The position numbers and the translations under genes were made by a program. From Gammaproteobacteria bacterium (GTDB taxonomy: Bacteria; Pseudomonadota; Gammaproteobacteria; HK1): a DNA stretch of 64,000 nucleotides. Below are positions 15,972-24,880 of the stretch, in pieces; positions within the stretch are counted from its first letter, which is position 1; every line of letters begins with the position of its first letter. The notes beneath the pieces were generated by a model. The model was not told the origin of the DNA, did not search any database, and was given only the letters and a program-made list of their open reading frames with translations. The stretch covers positions 3,541,288 to 3,605,287 of the forward strand of contig WLWT01000001.1 of NCBI GenBank assembly GCA_012103455.1, written 5' to 3'.

Positions 15972-17900
15972 CTAGTGGCTGCACCAAGACTCCACGGGCG
16001 GCGACAGAGAATTTTCCCCCAGCTGGCCAGTCCATGTAGTCCTACCCCGCCCAACTCCCGCTCCGTCCATAAATATGATGCGCATATCTAGATCGCCATC
16101 ACAGCGCCAGTGTCCTACTCTGAGAAACCAGTTATCACTTTCAGTTGATGGGCTTCTCATTAGAGTTAAACTGAGCTCATTGACGCATGATGCACCCCAA
16201 CTAGCAATAAGGGCCGTATCGTCGTCTCTGCCAAGATCGTAATAGTGCCAGTTAAAGTTTGAGGATTGGGTGGGTGCAGCAAATCGATAATAACAGGACT
16301 CGACCGTAATAAAATCCTCCCTATTGACAAGCAGTCTTTTCGCGCTAATGACCACATTGCGTGTCGCTCTAATGTCTACATCGCCCCGCTCACCTGGCGC
16401 TCTAATGTCTACATCGCCCCACTTACCTGTCGCTCTAATGTCTACATCTACATTGCCCTCCTTACTGTCAATGTCTATGGCCTTGCTCATCTCCCGGCGC
16501 CACTGTTCCATGTCCGCTTCATGCTTGTCCAAGCGGGCGTTCATGTCCCGCCATTCTTGATACGGCATGCTTCTAGACCAGGCATGTCTCGTCAGGTGGA
16601 TCGCCTCACCGCCGTCTGCGCCGGCGGTGAGGCTGTAGGTGATCTGTACGGTTTTCCCCCACCTCGCGCGCAAGCTTGCCACGCTATGCACATCCACAGA
16701 CTTGGGAACGAATTTCCGCCCCTCCCAGCTCGCGTGTATCCCCTGTTTGGCGAGGGCGTCCGTGAATGCTTTGTTGGCTTCCGCGCTGCTCGAACCCTTG
16801 GACTTCGCCCAACTGCCAGACAGAGATGACTCGAACACGTCTGAGTAGGAGACTGCCACTCCCGCCTCTAGTGCCTTAGTTTCCGCTTCGCTCATCGCCT
16901 TAGATGTGGCGTCGAGAACCTGCTCGCGAGTAACCTTGTTCTTGATGTCTTTCGTTGCCGTTGTCACATCGGCCTTGAAACTGTCCGCGTCGAACGCTGT
17001 CAATTTATCAACCGCCTCCCAGCCCGAGACCTCTGCTTTTTCAGGGTCGCCAAGCCTGTCCAACAGCTTCTTCATCAGATCGTCTGCCGCCGCCATACTC
17101 GCGCAGCGGGTTTCAAACAGCTCCCGTTTGATGACTTGTTCTGCGATATCGACGATTTGATGGCGGGCGACACTGCCTTCCTCCCCTTCGCCGGCAACCT
17201 GCTTGAACAGGTCAAGGTCCTGTATGACGCCGGACTTGAGTGTGGCAGTGCATGTCTCGTCGGATACGCCGTGAAAGCTATAATTGAATACAAGCTGGCT
17301 GTGATCTTTTTTCAACTCGTTGAGAAAAGACTGAGCTTTATCACGAGAACCGGTATCAAAGTAGACAGGAATGCGCCCCTTTTCGGTAAACGCCGCCTGT
17401 AACGGGCGGGATTTCAGTTGCGTGTTCTTGGAAGATGTGAATTGTGCTTGGGACAGGTCAAGAACCGAAATCCTATAAGGCTCAGTGCCCGGTTCGAGTT
17501 TGAAATCGGGATCTTGTTGTTTGGCCGTTGTTATCAACTCCTGCCGCAGGGCGCTGACTATCTCTTGAGGTTTGCTATGCCAACGCACATACAAGGTCAG
17601 GACGCCATTGTCGTCGATGGCGGACCTGATCGTGTCGTCCTTGTCTACATCCAGATAGATCAGCGGCTCGTGATAGACATGCGCATCTTTATCTGTGAAA
17701 GTCTTGCCTTCCTGGAAATAGTAACGCATGACGTAACCACCGGACGCTATGCTTACCGTTCCGTCCGCTACATTCTTCGGACGGGCTGCGCCCGCGGTGC
17801 TCACGCCGCCTTGCTGGGCGGGCAGCGGGAGGGGCTCGAGCAGCAGTGCTGCGGCGAGCAGGGCGCCGCCTAATACTGTGATGATGTCATGGCGTGTCAT
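15972..17900 (-). CDS. Large secreted protein of unknown family with GDVDIRA repeats
   Basis: About 642 residues from ATG 17900, preceded by AAGGAA nine bases upstream; an ATG six codons earlier is also possible. A signal peptide (IITVLGGALLAAALLLEPLPLPAQ) is clear. The middle is helical. Near residue 480 a coiled-coil-like stretch precedes three units of an 11-residue in-frame repeat containing (G)DVDIRA(T/P), predicted to be beta-strand. The C-terminal 130 residues are beta-rich with paired Trp and Cys, like a binding domain. No known family recognised. Probably exported with its downstream partner. Confidence 0.6.
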   Translation of the reverse strand: MTRHDIITVLGGALLAAALLLEPLPLPAQQGGVSTAGAARPKNVADGTVSIASGGYVMRYYFQEGKTFTDKDAHVYHEPLIYLDVDKDDTIRSAIDDNGVLTLYVRWHSKPQEIVSALRQELITTAKQQDPDFKLEPGTEPYRISVLDLSQAQFTSSKNTQLKSRPLQAAFTEKGRIPVYFDTGSRDKAQSFLNELKKDHSQLVFNYSFHGVSDETCTATLKSGVIQDLDLFKQVAGEGEEGSVARHQIVDIAEQVIKRELFETRCASMAAADDLMKKLLDRLGDPEKAEVSGWEAVDKLTAFDADSFKADVTTATKDIKNKVTREQVLDATSKAMSEAETKALEAGVAVSYSDVFESSLSGSWAKSKGSSSAEANKAFTDALAKQGIHASWEGRKFVPKSVDVHSVASLRARWGKTVQITYSLTAGADGGEAIHLTRHAWSRSMPYQEWRDMNARLDKHEADMEQWRREMSKAIDIDSKEGNVDVDIRATGKWGDVDIRAPGERGDVDIRATRNVVISAKRLLVNREDFITVESCYYRFAAPTQSSNFNWHYYDLGRDDDTALIASWGASCVNELSLTLMRSPSTESDNWFLRVGHWRCDGDLDMRIIFMDGAGVGRGRTTWTGQLGENSLSPPVESWCSH

Positions 17901-17988
17901 TGCTAGCATTTCCTTCATCTCATTTTTTCAGATCGATTGGCGGATCCCCAATTTACCAGACCGCGTGCGGCTGAAGACCCGCTGTGCG

Positions 17989-18518
17989 TCAAGTCGAGAC
18001 GGTACGCGAGCGCACACGGCTTATAGCGTGGAACAACAAGCCGGCGAGAATGACCGCGGCCACGACGTGGATCAGGAAAAACTGCGCGCTGTTGCCGCTG
18101 CGCGGCGCCCCGGCGCTAAAGCAATCGAGCGCCAGCACCAGCAAGCCAGTGGGCGGGAACACGAACGCTAAAGCGATGAAAGCAACGGCGAAGACGCCTC
18201 TTAATGTCACGAACATCAAGCCGCCGGCATGACCCAAATGTAGATACAACACCGCGCCCAGCAGGCGGTAGTCAAGCGCCAGCAACACGATACCGGCACG
18301 GCACAGCAAGAGCCCAGGCCAGTTGCCACCGCCCACGCCGTCAAGACGACGGGCGCCGATAGCGCCATCAGGTGTGCTGTCATGATGGCAGGCCCGTCCA
18401 GATAACCGGCCACCAGCCAGACTGTGAGGAGCGCGCTCACCTGGCGCCACTCATGTAACGAGTACTGGCCATCGTGCATGAGTATCTTCAGCGCCGGCCC
18501 GCAAGCTGGTGTAAGCAA
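17989..18518 (-). pseudogene. Decayed integral membrane protein
   Basis: Two frames together encode several membrane helices (SALLTVWLVAGYLDGPAIMTAH, VVLTAWAVATGLGS, IVLLALDYRLLGAVLYLHLG, LRGVFAVAFIALAFVF, QFFLIHVVAAVILAGLLF). The frame changes near 18310 and probably again near 18480, so the gene is broken. The pattern could be an ABC-type permease, but no diagnostic motif is present. It lies just downstream of another decayed gene on the same strand and was probably in one operon with it. Confidence 0.45.
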
Positions 18519-18787
18519 TACTGGCGCCAGCCGCCACCGTTACCGCGGCCAGCACATCACTGCCCACACCCTGGGTGAGCGCACTGGCGAGGCCGGATTT
18601 GGGCCACTACAACACGAGCGTGATCGCCTGCAGCAGCGGATAACCGAGGTATGCGCGGTAGAGTGCCCCACCCCGCCACAGAGCGCCCACAGCTTCCTTG
18701 AGCAACGGCACTATCATCCGCGGCCTCAAGCGGGTAAGCCTGTGCTTTGGCCCCGTTCAATCATGGCCTCATTCTGCCGCCGAAACC

Positions 18788-20168
18788 CTAATCCGCTGCC
18801 TGCGGATGTCGCAGGCGAATCTGTACCGGCGGCCGCTGAACCACTATAGCAGTACTGTGATGGGACCAAGCGGCAGTGGAGACCGCGGTCAACGGCCCCT
18901 CAGTCAGCCCGACCAACAGCGCGGTGGATCGCTCGTCGGTGCGCCTGCGCGCCGGCACCGCCCGCAATAGCGCCATCTTGACCGGCGCATCGTGCTCATG
19001 GCTTAAGGCGGGCACAGCCAGTAGAGGCTCAGCGGGCCATGGATCTAAAGCAATGCCTTTGGCCAAAGTGACGCGATGGTGTGAGGTGTGCTCGGCGGCC
19101 ACCGGTTGCAGGGGAAAAACCCTGGCCTGATATATCAGCCACACTGCCCGGATCTGGGCGCCGCTGCGGTTATCCAAGCGTAACGCCAATGCACCGCTCT
19201 CGCGCACCGCCTGAACACCTAAGGAAAACGGCACCAGATCATGACCACTTAGCACATGCAAACGGTGCATCCGCACAGGTGTGGGCGCCACTTCTGCTGT
19301 AAGACCGTTCACAAACGTCCACTGCAGCCGCCTCACCCGGTTGTGACGGAATACCCCACCACAGCGGGACGCCGCCACGATGAGACCAGCCTAAAGTCAC
19401 GCGCCGGTTGGCGAACAAGTCAAGGGACAGCTGCACGAGCGCATAACCGCTACCGGGCAGCGGTTCCATGACGGTGACCAGGACGCTCTTGGCACCGGAG
19501 TTGAATAGCCGCGAGGAGAATACCGCGCAGGCGAGCAGGGCAAACACAACCGGAGCAAGCAGCAGCACAGTGCGCAGCAGATAGCGATTAACGCTGCTCG
19601 GCGCCGCATGTCCGCACAGAAGCAGAGCGAGATAAAAACCCACCACGCCCAGATGTCCGGGATAGGCGAGAGCACCGCTCTCTAGCGCTACAGCCGCCAG
19701 GGCTTGGTGCTCGTGCGCGTCATCGGATAAGCCGGTTTTGGGCAATGCACCCAAACCTAACAGAGCTAGCCACATGGCCGGCATGCCACTGCAATCGGCA
19801 AACGGATAGCGGCTCACATCGAAGGTTAGATAGATAACGCGGTCATCACCGCGCATCTGTTCGACAATGAGGGGCCAGCCACCGGTGGCAGCCCGTGCTT
19901 TGCCGCGAAAGCGCTCGACCGCATGAATGATGAATGGCCGCGTTGCCGCCATCTGCTCACCCAGGATGCGGCCTAATACCGCACCGTTAACCACCCGCCG
20001 GGTGGCGGCGGACAGCCTTGGCAACAACGCAGCCAAGCGGCAGGTATGGGCAATACTGAAGTCGATGCTGGCCCCCCACCACTAAGGTGCCACCTGTGTC
20101 AAGCCACTGTTCCAGGGCGTTGAATTGAGATTTAGATAACGCCTCTAGCGAAACACCATGCACCACCA
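18788..20168 (-). pseudogene. Decayed membrane protein with glutamine-amidotransferase-like segment
   Basis: Three overlapping frames read in order give fragments of one protein. First comes SLEALSKSQFNALEQWLDTGG with TLVVGG, resembling the Rossmann-like domain of class I amidotransferase-like proteins. Then RVIYLTFDVSRYPFADCSGMP, two membrane helices (HLGVVGFYLALLLCG, LLLAPVVFALLACAVFSS), and a beta-rich part reaching 18788. Frameshifts are near 20045 and 19300. Its 5' end is cut by copy B of the 295-bp repeat, which suggests that the repeat insertion truncated it. Identity of the intact family is uncertain. Confidence 0.5.
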
Positions 20169-20461
20169 ACGCCGTCCACCCTGCCGGGTGCCAGCGCAGC
20201 CGGGGTTGTTCGACGAAGGCCCATAACCCGGCGACGCCTTATCGGGATGGCTGCGAGCGGCGCAGCCACGGTGGCGGCTGGCCTGTGATCCTATGTGCCG
20301 CGGTGACACCGACCCCGGCCATCCTCCTGCAAGGCTCCATGTGAGCGTTGTTGCACACCTTAGAGCCGACAGTAGCCGGAAGCAAACGCCCAACGCTGAA
20401 CTCAGCGGCCGCCAGGAGTGGCCTCTACCATGCAACAGGTGCTTTATTCCTCTTATACTCA
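20169..20461 (+). repeat. 295-bp direct repeat, copy B
   Basis: Second copy of the sequence at 14214-14508, same orientation, high identity. Here it is not preceded by transposase coding sequence but abuts the 5' end of the decayed membrane-protein gene. With copy A it brackets about 5.7 kb that includes the secreted-protein genes. This arrangement fits one-ended rolling-circle transposition of an IS91/ISCR-like element. Confidence 0.8.
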
Positions 20462-20703
20462 GCGAAAATCGAGGTCTTGGAGAACACCCAATCCACCTCA
20501 TCGACTATTGGCTCTTTCTCGATAATCGGTGGATGACGTTTAATTCCTGTTCCGACTGGCTCATGGCGCAAACGGGGCTCGTAAAGCCTTGTGCCAAATT
20601 CGTGCCGCTTCCAATCGCTATCCAACTGAATTTACGTGCAACCGAAGTGCGGTTTGGGAAAAAGCAAGCACCGCAGCCGACTGCTCTTAAAAGAGTTATG
20701 AAT

Positions 20704-20760
20704 TAGAGCAGAGGACTGAAAATCCGCGTACCGGTGGTTCGATTCCGCCCCTGGCCACCA
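20704..20760 (+). tRNA. 3' fragment of tRNA-Phe (attachment-site scar)
   Basis: The sequence reads TAGAGCAGAGGACTGAAAATCC, with anticodon GAA in a Phe-type loop. A T-arm GGTTCGATTCC and acceptor 3' strand ending CCCCTGGCCACCA follow. The 5' part of the tRNA (acceptor 5' strand GGCCAGG and the first half of the D-arm) is absent: the preceding bases AAAAGAGTTATGAAT do not pair with the acceptor. A 3' tRNA fragment is the usual far-end duplicate left by an integrative element inserted in a tRNA gene; the intact copy would lie to the left, outside the window. Confidence 0.8.
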
Positions 20761-20858
20761 AGCATTTCAGGTCCATTCCGTGCCAAGCGGGAACAGTTTT
20801 ACAAGGACCGCTAGCTCGACCGCTAATTGCACCGCGCGCTCGCGCGCCGTGTTCGCAC

Positions 20859-21278
20859 CTACGACGCGCTCGTCCAGGGATTTATCAGTCGTACCCCAGT
20901 TGGCTCAAAATCGTCGATGTCACGCGTCGCGACGGACATGTTTTGCACCGAAGCAATCGCAGCAATCTGACCGTCGCCCACATGCACCTTCCATCCACGC
21001 CGTTCCGCGACCGCCACGAGTTCGCCGTAAGCTGCGGACGCTCTGACATCGAAGGCAAACGTCCGACCGGCGAATCGATCCCGGATCGTTAGCCAAAACT
21101 CTCCCAAGCTGGACTTCCTACGCCCCCCTGGAAGTCTTGCGATGCCGTATGACAACTCGGCAAGGGCAACCGTCGGCAAAGCGAGGAGGGGTTCGTTTTC
21201 CTCAAGCCATTCAACTACCGTGGGTGCCGGCGACAGCCGTGTGAGTTCCGAAAGTACGTTGGTATCGAGCAGAATCAA
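20859..21278 (-). CDS. PIN-domain toxin (VapC/FitB-like)
   Basis: 139 residues with a PIN ribonuclease fold. The acidic residues are Asp5 (LLDTNVLSEL), Glu near 42 (ALAELSYGI), Asp in VGDGQIAA and Asp in ATRDIDDF, the canonical four-acid magnesium site. The ending INPW is typical of FitB toxins. It overlaps the upstream antitoxin gene by ATGA. The toxin would cleave RNA and be neutralised by the neighbour. It ends in TAG; sequence looks intact. Confidence 0.9.
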   Translation of the reverse strand: MILLDTNVLSELTRLSPAPTVVEWLEENEPLLALPTVALAELSYGIARLPGGRRKSSLGEFWLTIRDRFAGRTFAFDVRASAAYGELVAVAERRGWKVHVGDGQIAAIASVQNMSVATRDIDDFEPTGVRLINPWTSAS

Positions 21279-21520
21279 AGATCCACGGCCTCTTGCCGGT
21301 CATCGAGCTGTCGGAGCAAAGGCTCGATTTCCTCCCCTGGCTCGACCATAGCAATCAGGTCACGTGGAAAGCGCGGCAACGATGCCGGAATGAAGTCCTG
21401 AGCGGCCTGATCCAGAATAGATCGGGCGAGGGCTTCCAGGCTCGAACCGTGCCGTTCGGCCCGCGCGCGTAGCCGTTCCTTGGTCTCGGTGGAGAGGTTG
21501 CGGATGGTGATACTGGCCAC
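21275..21520 (-). CDS. Ribbon-helix-helix antitoxin (FitA-like)
   Basis: 81 residues. The N-terminus MASITIRNLSTETKERLRARAERHGSSLEALARSIL is the FitA-type ribbon-helix-helix DNA-binding domain. The C-terminus, PGEEIEPLLRQLDDRQ, is acidic and would wrap the PIN toxin. It is the first gene of the pair, overlapping the toxin by four bases. The pair follows the tRNA-Phe scar, as toxin-antitoxin modules often sit at island ends. Confidence 0.88.
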   Translation of the reverse strand: MASITIRNLSTETKERLRARAERHGSSLEALARSILDQAAQDFIPASLPRFPRDLIAMVEPGEEIEPLLRQLDDRQEAVDL

Positions 21521-21679
21521 GTCTTCGCTTATCCAAATGGGTCAGCGGCCAGGAAATGATTGCCTGCAATCACTCTTCTAATCAATGCCAAACCGCATTG
21601 AAAACCTCAAAGGCTATGAAGAGTTTCGTGGCCATTATCTCGACGAGAGTGACCCTAGTTCGGAAGAAGTCTTCCTCCT

Positions 21680-21764
21680 TCTGCATGGCGATGGCAGTCG
21701 CGCGACCCATGCCCGCGCCACCTGCGGTGATCAAAGCGCGTCTATCTTTTAGCGATACTTTCAT
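21680..21764 (-). pseudogene. N-terminal scrap of a short-chain dehydrogenase
   Basis: Starting at ATG 21764, MKVSLKDRRALITAGGAGMG followed by RATAIAM is the nucleotide-binding opening (TGxxxGxG-like, here TAGGAGMG) of short-chain dehydrogenases. After about 28 residues similarity stops and the frame runs into unrelated sequence. The remaining 220 or so residues are gone. Confidence 0.6.
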
Positions 21765-21881
21765 CGTTGTCACTCCAATAATGTTCGTTATCTGCGCAAT
21801 TCGTAGCGGCCGCTGTAGAGCGGGCACTGTCCCAAAGGGATCCGCGAAACGGATTGCACGCCTACAAAGCGCAGCTAGACT

Positions 21882-22240
21882 TCAACTGGCCGAGTCGCCC
21901 GCCATTGCTGCGGCACGCCATTCGTATAGCGCCTGAATCGAGTGCTCGCTGTTCGCACCACCGTTGGGGTCGATGATCAGCGGTCCGGGTTGATAGCCCC
22001 CGCTCTCGAGCCCTCGTTGAACCGATTCCACCAGCCGCACATCCTCGGCTACGGTGGTGTTCAGATCCTGTGCTGCCGCCCGTGCCAATCGAACGCAAAG
22101 TAGTCACCCGGCGCCTCGAGCGGCGACACGTGGCCTGCGTATTGCCAGGTTTGGCGAAACACCCGCTCCTGCTCCGGCACAAACGCTGCTGGCTCCGTGT
22201 AATACTCGGCTGCCAGGGCATGGCGGATCGGCTTGGTCAC
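21882..22240 (-). pseudogene. Rieske-type oxygenase alpha subunit with large internal deletion
   Basis: A GTG at 22240 overlaps the RpiR stop and opens TKPIRHALAAEYYTEPAAF and WQYAGHVSPLEAPGDYFAFD, the N-terminus of ring-hydroxylating/Rieske oxygenases. At about 22078 the frame changes directly to EDVRLVESVQRGLESGGY and NSEHSIQALYEW, which is the C-terminal end of the same family. The Rieske cluster motif (CxH...CxxH) and the iron site are deleted, about 250-300 residues. The enzyme cannot work. Confidence 0.8.
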
Positions 22241-23151
22241 GCTCGGGTGTCCTGGTCCCAGTAGGCGCCGATCTCGCGCCGGTGGCGATGAAATCTCTCG
22301 ATGCGTGCGACCACCTCGTCTTGTGCGTCGGCCACCACGAAAGCCATCAAGGTCTCGAACAAGGCAGCCAGTGCCACCGTGGAAGTAAAGAACTGTGCGC
22401 TGTGCGTCGGTACGCAAAAAACATGGGCTGCGCCCTGCGCGATCGTAGAGGCCACACTGTCGGTAATGGCAATGACCGTCACCCCCTGCTCAACGGCAAC
22501 CCGCGCGGCCTGGACGACCTCGGTTCGGTAGGGTGCAAAAGTGACTGCGATCAGCACATCGTCCTCGCCGGCCCGCACCAGGTCATCCACCGGCAAGCTG
22601 CTGTCCTTGGGGATAGCGACCACCGTCTCCAGTGCCATACCCGCCAGGTAAGCGAAGTTGCGCGTCAGCGCTTGCGCAACCCCAACCCCCAGTACATAGG
22701 TCACGCGAGCATCCACGATTCGATCGGCCGCGGCCCGCACGCTCTCAGCGCTGACACCGGCAAACAGCGTCTCGATGTTGAACAGTGCGGCGCCGGCCAT
22801 TTCGCTGAGCAATTCACCATGGCGGCCACCGCGGGCGAGGTCCTGCAGCCACCGGGCCCGCTCGGGGAAATCGGCGCGCCCCTTGCGGATGAAGTCGCGA
22901 AAAGGCGCCCGGAAGCTTTCATAACCCTCGAAGCCAACCGCACGCGCCATCCGGACCAGGGTGTTCGGCTTCACGCCGGCGGCCTCGGCCAACTCGCTGA
23001 TCGAACTGACGCCCACTTCGCGCGGGTGGTCCAGCACGAACCGGGCGGCCTTGCGCAGTTGCGGGCTAAGCTCCGGCAAGGTCTCGAGCAGGCGCGCTAC
23101 CACCTCGGGTGGTGCTGCATCAGGGCCAGCTAGTAAAGTCTGTTGATTCAT
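22237..23151 (-). CDS. RpiR/MurR-family transcriptional regulator
   Basis: About 304 residues from ATG 23151 (MNQQTLLAGPDAAPPEVVARL); upstream in-frame sequence would extend into the divergent promoter region and is not preferred. An N-terminal RpiR helix-turn-helix (VSSISELAEAAGVKPNTLVRMARAVGF) precedes a C-terminal SIS domain (about 130-260; VLIAVTFAPYRTEVVQAA) that senses phosphosugars or related ligands. It is divergent from the maleate-isomerase-like gene and first in a former operon with the ruined Rieske gene (4-base overlap). It probably controls the catabolic genes on both sides. Confidence 0.88.
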   Translation of the reverse strand: MNQQTLLAGPDAAPPEVVARLLETLPELSPQLRKAARFVLDHPREVGVSSISELAEAAGVKPNTLVRMARAVGFEGYESFRAPFRDFIRKGRADFPERARWLQDLARGGRHGELLSEMAGAALFNIETLFAGVSAESVRAAADRIVDARVTYVLGVGVAQALTRNFAYLAGMALETVVAIPKDSSLPVDDLVRAGEDDVLIAVTFAPYRTEVVQAARVAVEQGVTVIAITDSVASTIAQGAAHVFCVPTHSAQFFTSTVALAALFETLMAFVVADAQDEVVARIERFHRHRREIGAYWDQDTRA

Positions 23152-23254
23152 GGGTAGAGATGGTATTTCTCTACCGGAACCCTGTCTATACTCGACCGGC
23201 GCCGAATTCTTTTGCCGCCAATATTTTTTCTCGCCAGTCTTTTTCGGAGGGCCC

Positions 23255-24097
23255 ATGTCCGATTACCAGAAAGCCGCTCACTGGTCCGACCCGAAGAACA
23301 AGCTCTTCGTGCATCAGGTGGGCTTCACTTGTCCTCCCAGGGACTTCGATGCGGCGCCGTCGGACTTTCTGCGAATGTCGCCGGAAACCGTTGGCGTGCA
23401 CGGCCGCATGCTCCATCTGCCGGCCTACCGGCACCAACTCGATCAGCGCAAGCAGAACTTTCACCTGCTCGAGGAGTTCGTCGAATGCATGGCGAACAAC
23501 GGCGCCGACGTGTGCGGCCAGGTGGGTTCGAACTGGGTCCACGCCTGTGGTCTAGGCGTGGAAGGGGTACGGGCGCATTGCGAGCGGCTGAGCGAGCGCT
23601 ATCAGACGCCGTTGCACATGGCCGGCTACGCCATGGTCGAGGCGCTGCGCGAACTCGACATCGAGAAAGTTGCATTGAACGGTGTCTACCACTGGCCGAC
23701 CTGGTGGCAAGGGACGGCCGGCTTTTTGCGTGAGGCAGGCTTCGATGTTCTCTGGGCAGGCAACTTCGTAGACCAGGGCTTCATCGCGACCCAGGCAGCG
23801 TGCAATGCGCAGATCGGGTGCTTCGATGGCGATTTGGCCGCGAAGTCGATGCAGTACGTTGCCGAGCAGGCACCCAATGCCGATGCCTATCTCGCCTGCG
23901 GCATGTGCAACTTCCGCCGGGAACGCGACGGTCTCGCCCAGCGTTTCGTCTCGCTGGAGGTCGAACTGGAAGCCATGCTGGGCGGGCCTGTGGTCACGCA
24001 CGACAACGCACTCTACTGGCGCCTCTTCAAGACATTGGGCATTGGCCCTATCACGAAGCAGGGCACCCTGCTCGCTTCTCTGGGCAACAACTCATGA
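23255..24097 (+). CDS. Asp/Glu racemase-superfamily enzyme (maleate isomerase-like)
   Basis: About 280 residues from ATG 23255, with CGGAGGG eight bases upstream. The C-terminal half shows the maleate isomerase/arylmalonate decarboxylase pattern: a Cys in YLACGMCNFR, then LEVELEAMLGGPVVTHDNALYWRLFKTLGI. The N-terminal catalytic Cys is probably the one in ADVCGQVGSNW. Members isomerise or decarboxylate small dicarboxylic acids by two-Cys chemistry. It is coupled to the next gene by ATGA and divergent from the RpiR regulator. Exact substrate unknown. Confidence 0.75.
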   Translation: MSDYQKAAHWSDPKNKLFVHQVGFTCPPRDFDAAPSDFLRMSPETVGVHGRMLHLPAYRHQLDQRKQNFHLLEEFVECMANNGADVCGQVGSNWVHACGLGVEGVRAHCERLSERYQTPLHMAGYAMVEALRELDIEKVALNGVYHWPTWWQGTAGFLREAGFDVLWAGNFVDQGFIATQAACNAQIGCFDGDLAAKSMQYVAEQAPNADAYLACGMCNFRRERDGLAQRFVSLEVELEAMLGGPVVTHDNALYWRLFKTLGIGPITKQGTLLASLGNNS

Positions 24098-24843
24098 CCC
24101 GGCACCGCATCCTCGCCTTATGGGCGGTACCGCGCAGCACCTCGACCGCCTTCGAGTGGATGATGCGCCAGCGCGGCGATCTGCGGTGCTTTCACGAGCC
24201 TTTCGGAGAGGCTTGGTATCAGGGAGAAGCACCGCTGTGGCCCCGCGTAACGGAAGACAGCGCGCGCACGCCAGGGCTTACATTGGAAAGCGTTCGGCGC
24301 CAGCTTGCGCAAGCCAACGAAGACGGACCGGTCTTCATCAAGGACTTTCCGCACTACATCGATCATATGATCGACGATGCCCTACTGGACTTGTTCAACC
24401 ATTGCTTTCTCATTCGCGATCCCGCCAAGACCATCACATCCCTGTACGCCAGGTGGCCTGACTTTCACGAGAAAGAAGTCGGCTCTGCGGAGCAACGCGC
24501 CTTGTTCGACCGGCTGTGCGAGCGAGACGGCAAGGCGCCACCCGTGCTGGACAGCGATGACTTGCTGGAGCGTCCCGCGCAGATGGTTGCAGCCTGGTGT
24601 GCAGCCTGCGGCATCGAATTCATCCCCGAAGCCTTGAACTGGAAGGCCGGTGCACGCGACGCGGTCAGCTGGTGGGACGGCGGCTCGTTTCACGAGAACC
24701 TGCGTCACTCGACCGGCCTCAGGCCGCAGGCGCGCAGCAAATACATCGACATCGACGAGGCCCCGGGGCGGGTGCGGGCGGTACATGCCTCGGTCGTCGA
24801 GCATTACGAACACCTGCACGCGCACCGATTGCGCGGGTCTTGA
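24094..24843 (+). CDS. Sulfotransferase-like protein
   Basis: 249 residues. The 5'-phosphosulfate loop resembles WAVPRSTSTAFEWMM near residues 10-24. The 3'-phosphate motif is in CFLIRDPAKTITSLYARW (about 108-125), and the Lys in FIKDFPHY may be catalytic. This matches the bacterial sulfotransferase-family layout without the full consensus. It is translationally coupled (ATGA) to the maleate-isomerase-like gene, so both likely act in one pathway. The acceptor is unknown; some relatives of this type have no proven sulfotransferase activity. Confidence 0.6.
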   Translation: MTRHRILALWAVPRSTSTAFEWMMRQRGDLRCFHEPFGEAWYQGEAPLWPRVTEDSARTPGLTLESVRRQLAQANEDGPVFIKDFPHYIDHMIDDALLDLFNHCFLIRDPAKTITSLYARWPDFHEKEVGSAEQRALFDRLCERDGKAPPVLDSDDLLERPAQMVAAWCAACGIEFIPEALNWKAGARDAVSWWDGGSFHENLRHSTGLRPQARSKYIDIDEAPGRVRAVHASVVEHYEHLHAHRLRGS

Positions 24844-24880
24844 GATACGCAAAGTCCTTCAGGCGTGCCCGTAAACCTCT

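Noticed and set aside
22054..23133. 359-codon plus-strand open frame
   Set aside because: It is antisense to the RpiR regulator, which has recognisable helix-turn-helix and SIS domains; the plus frame resembles nothing.
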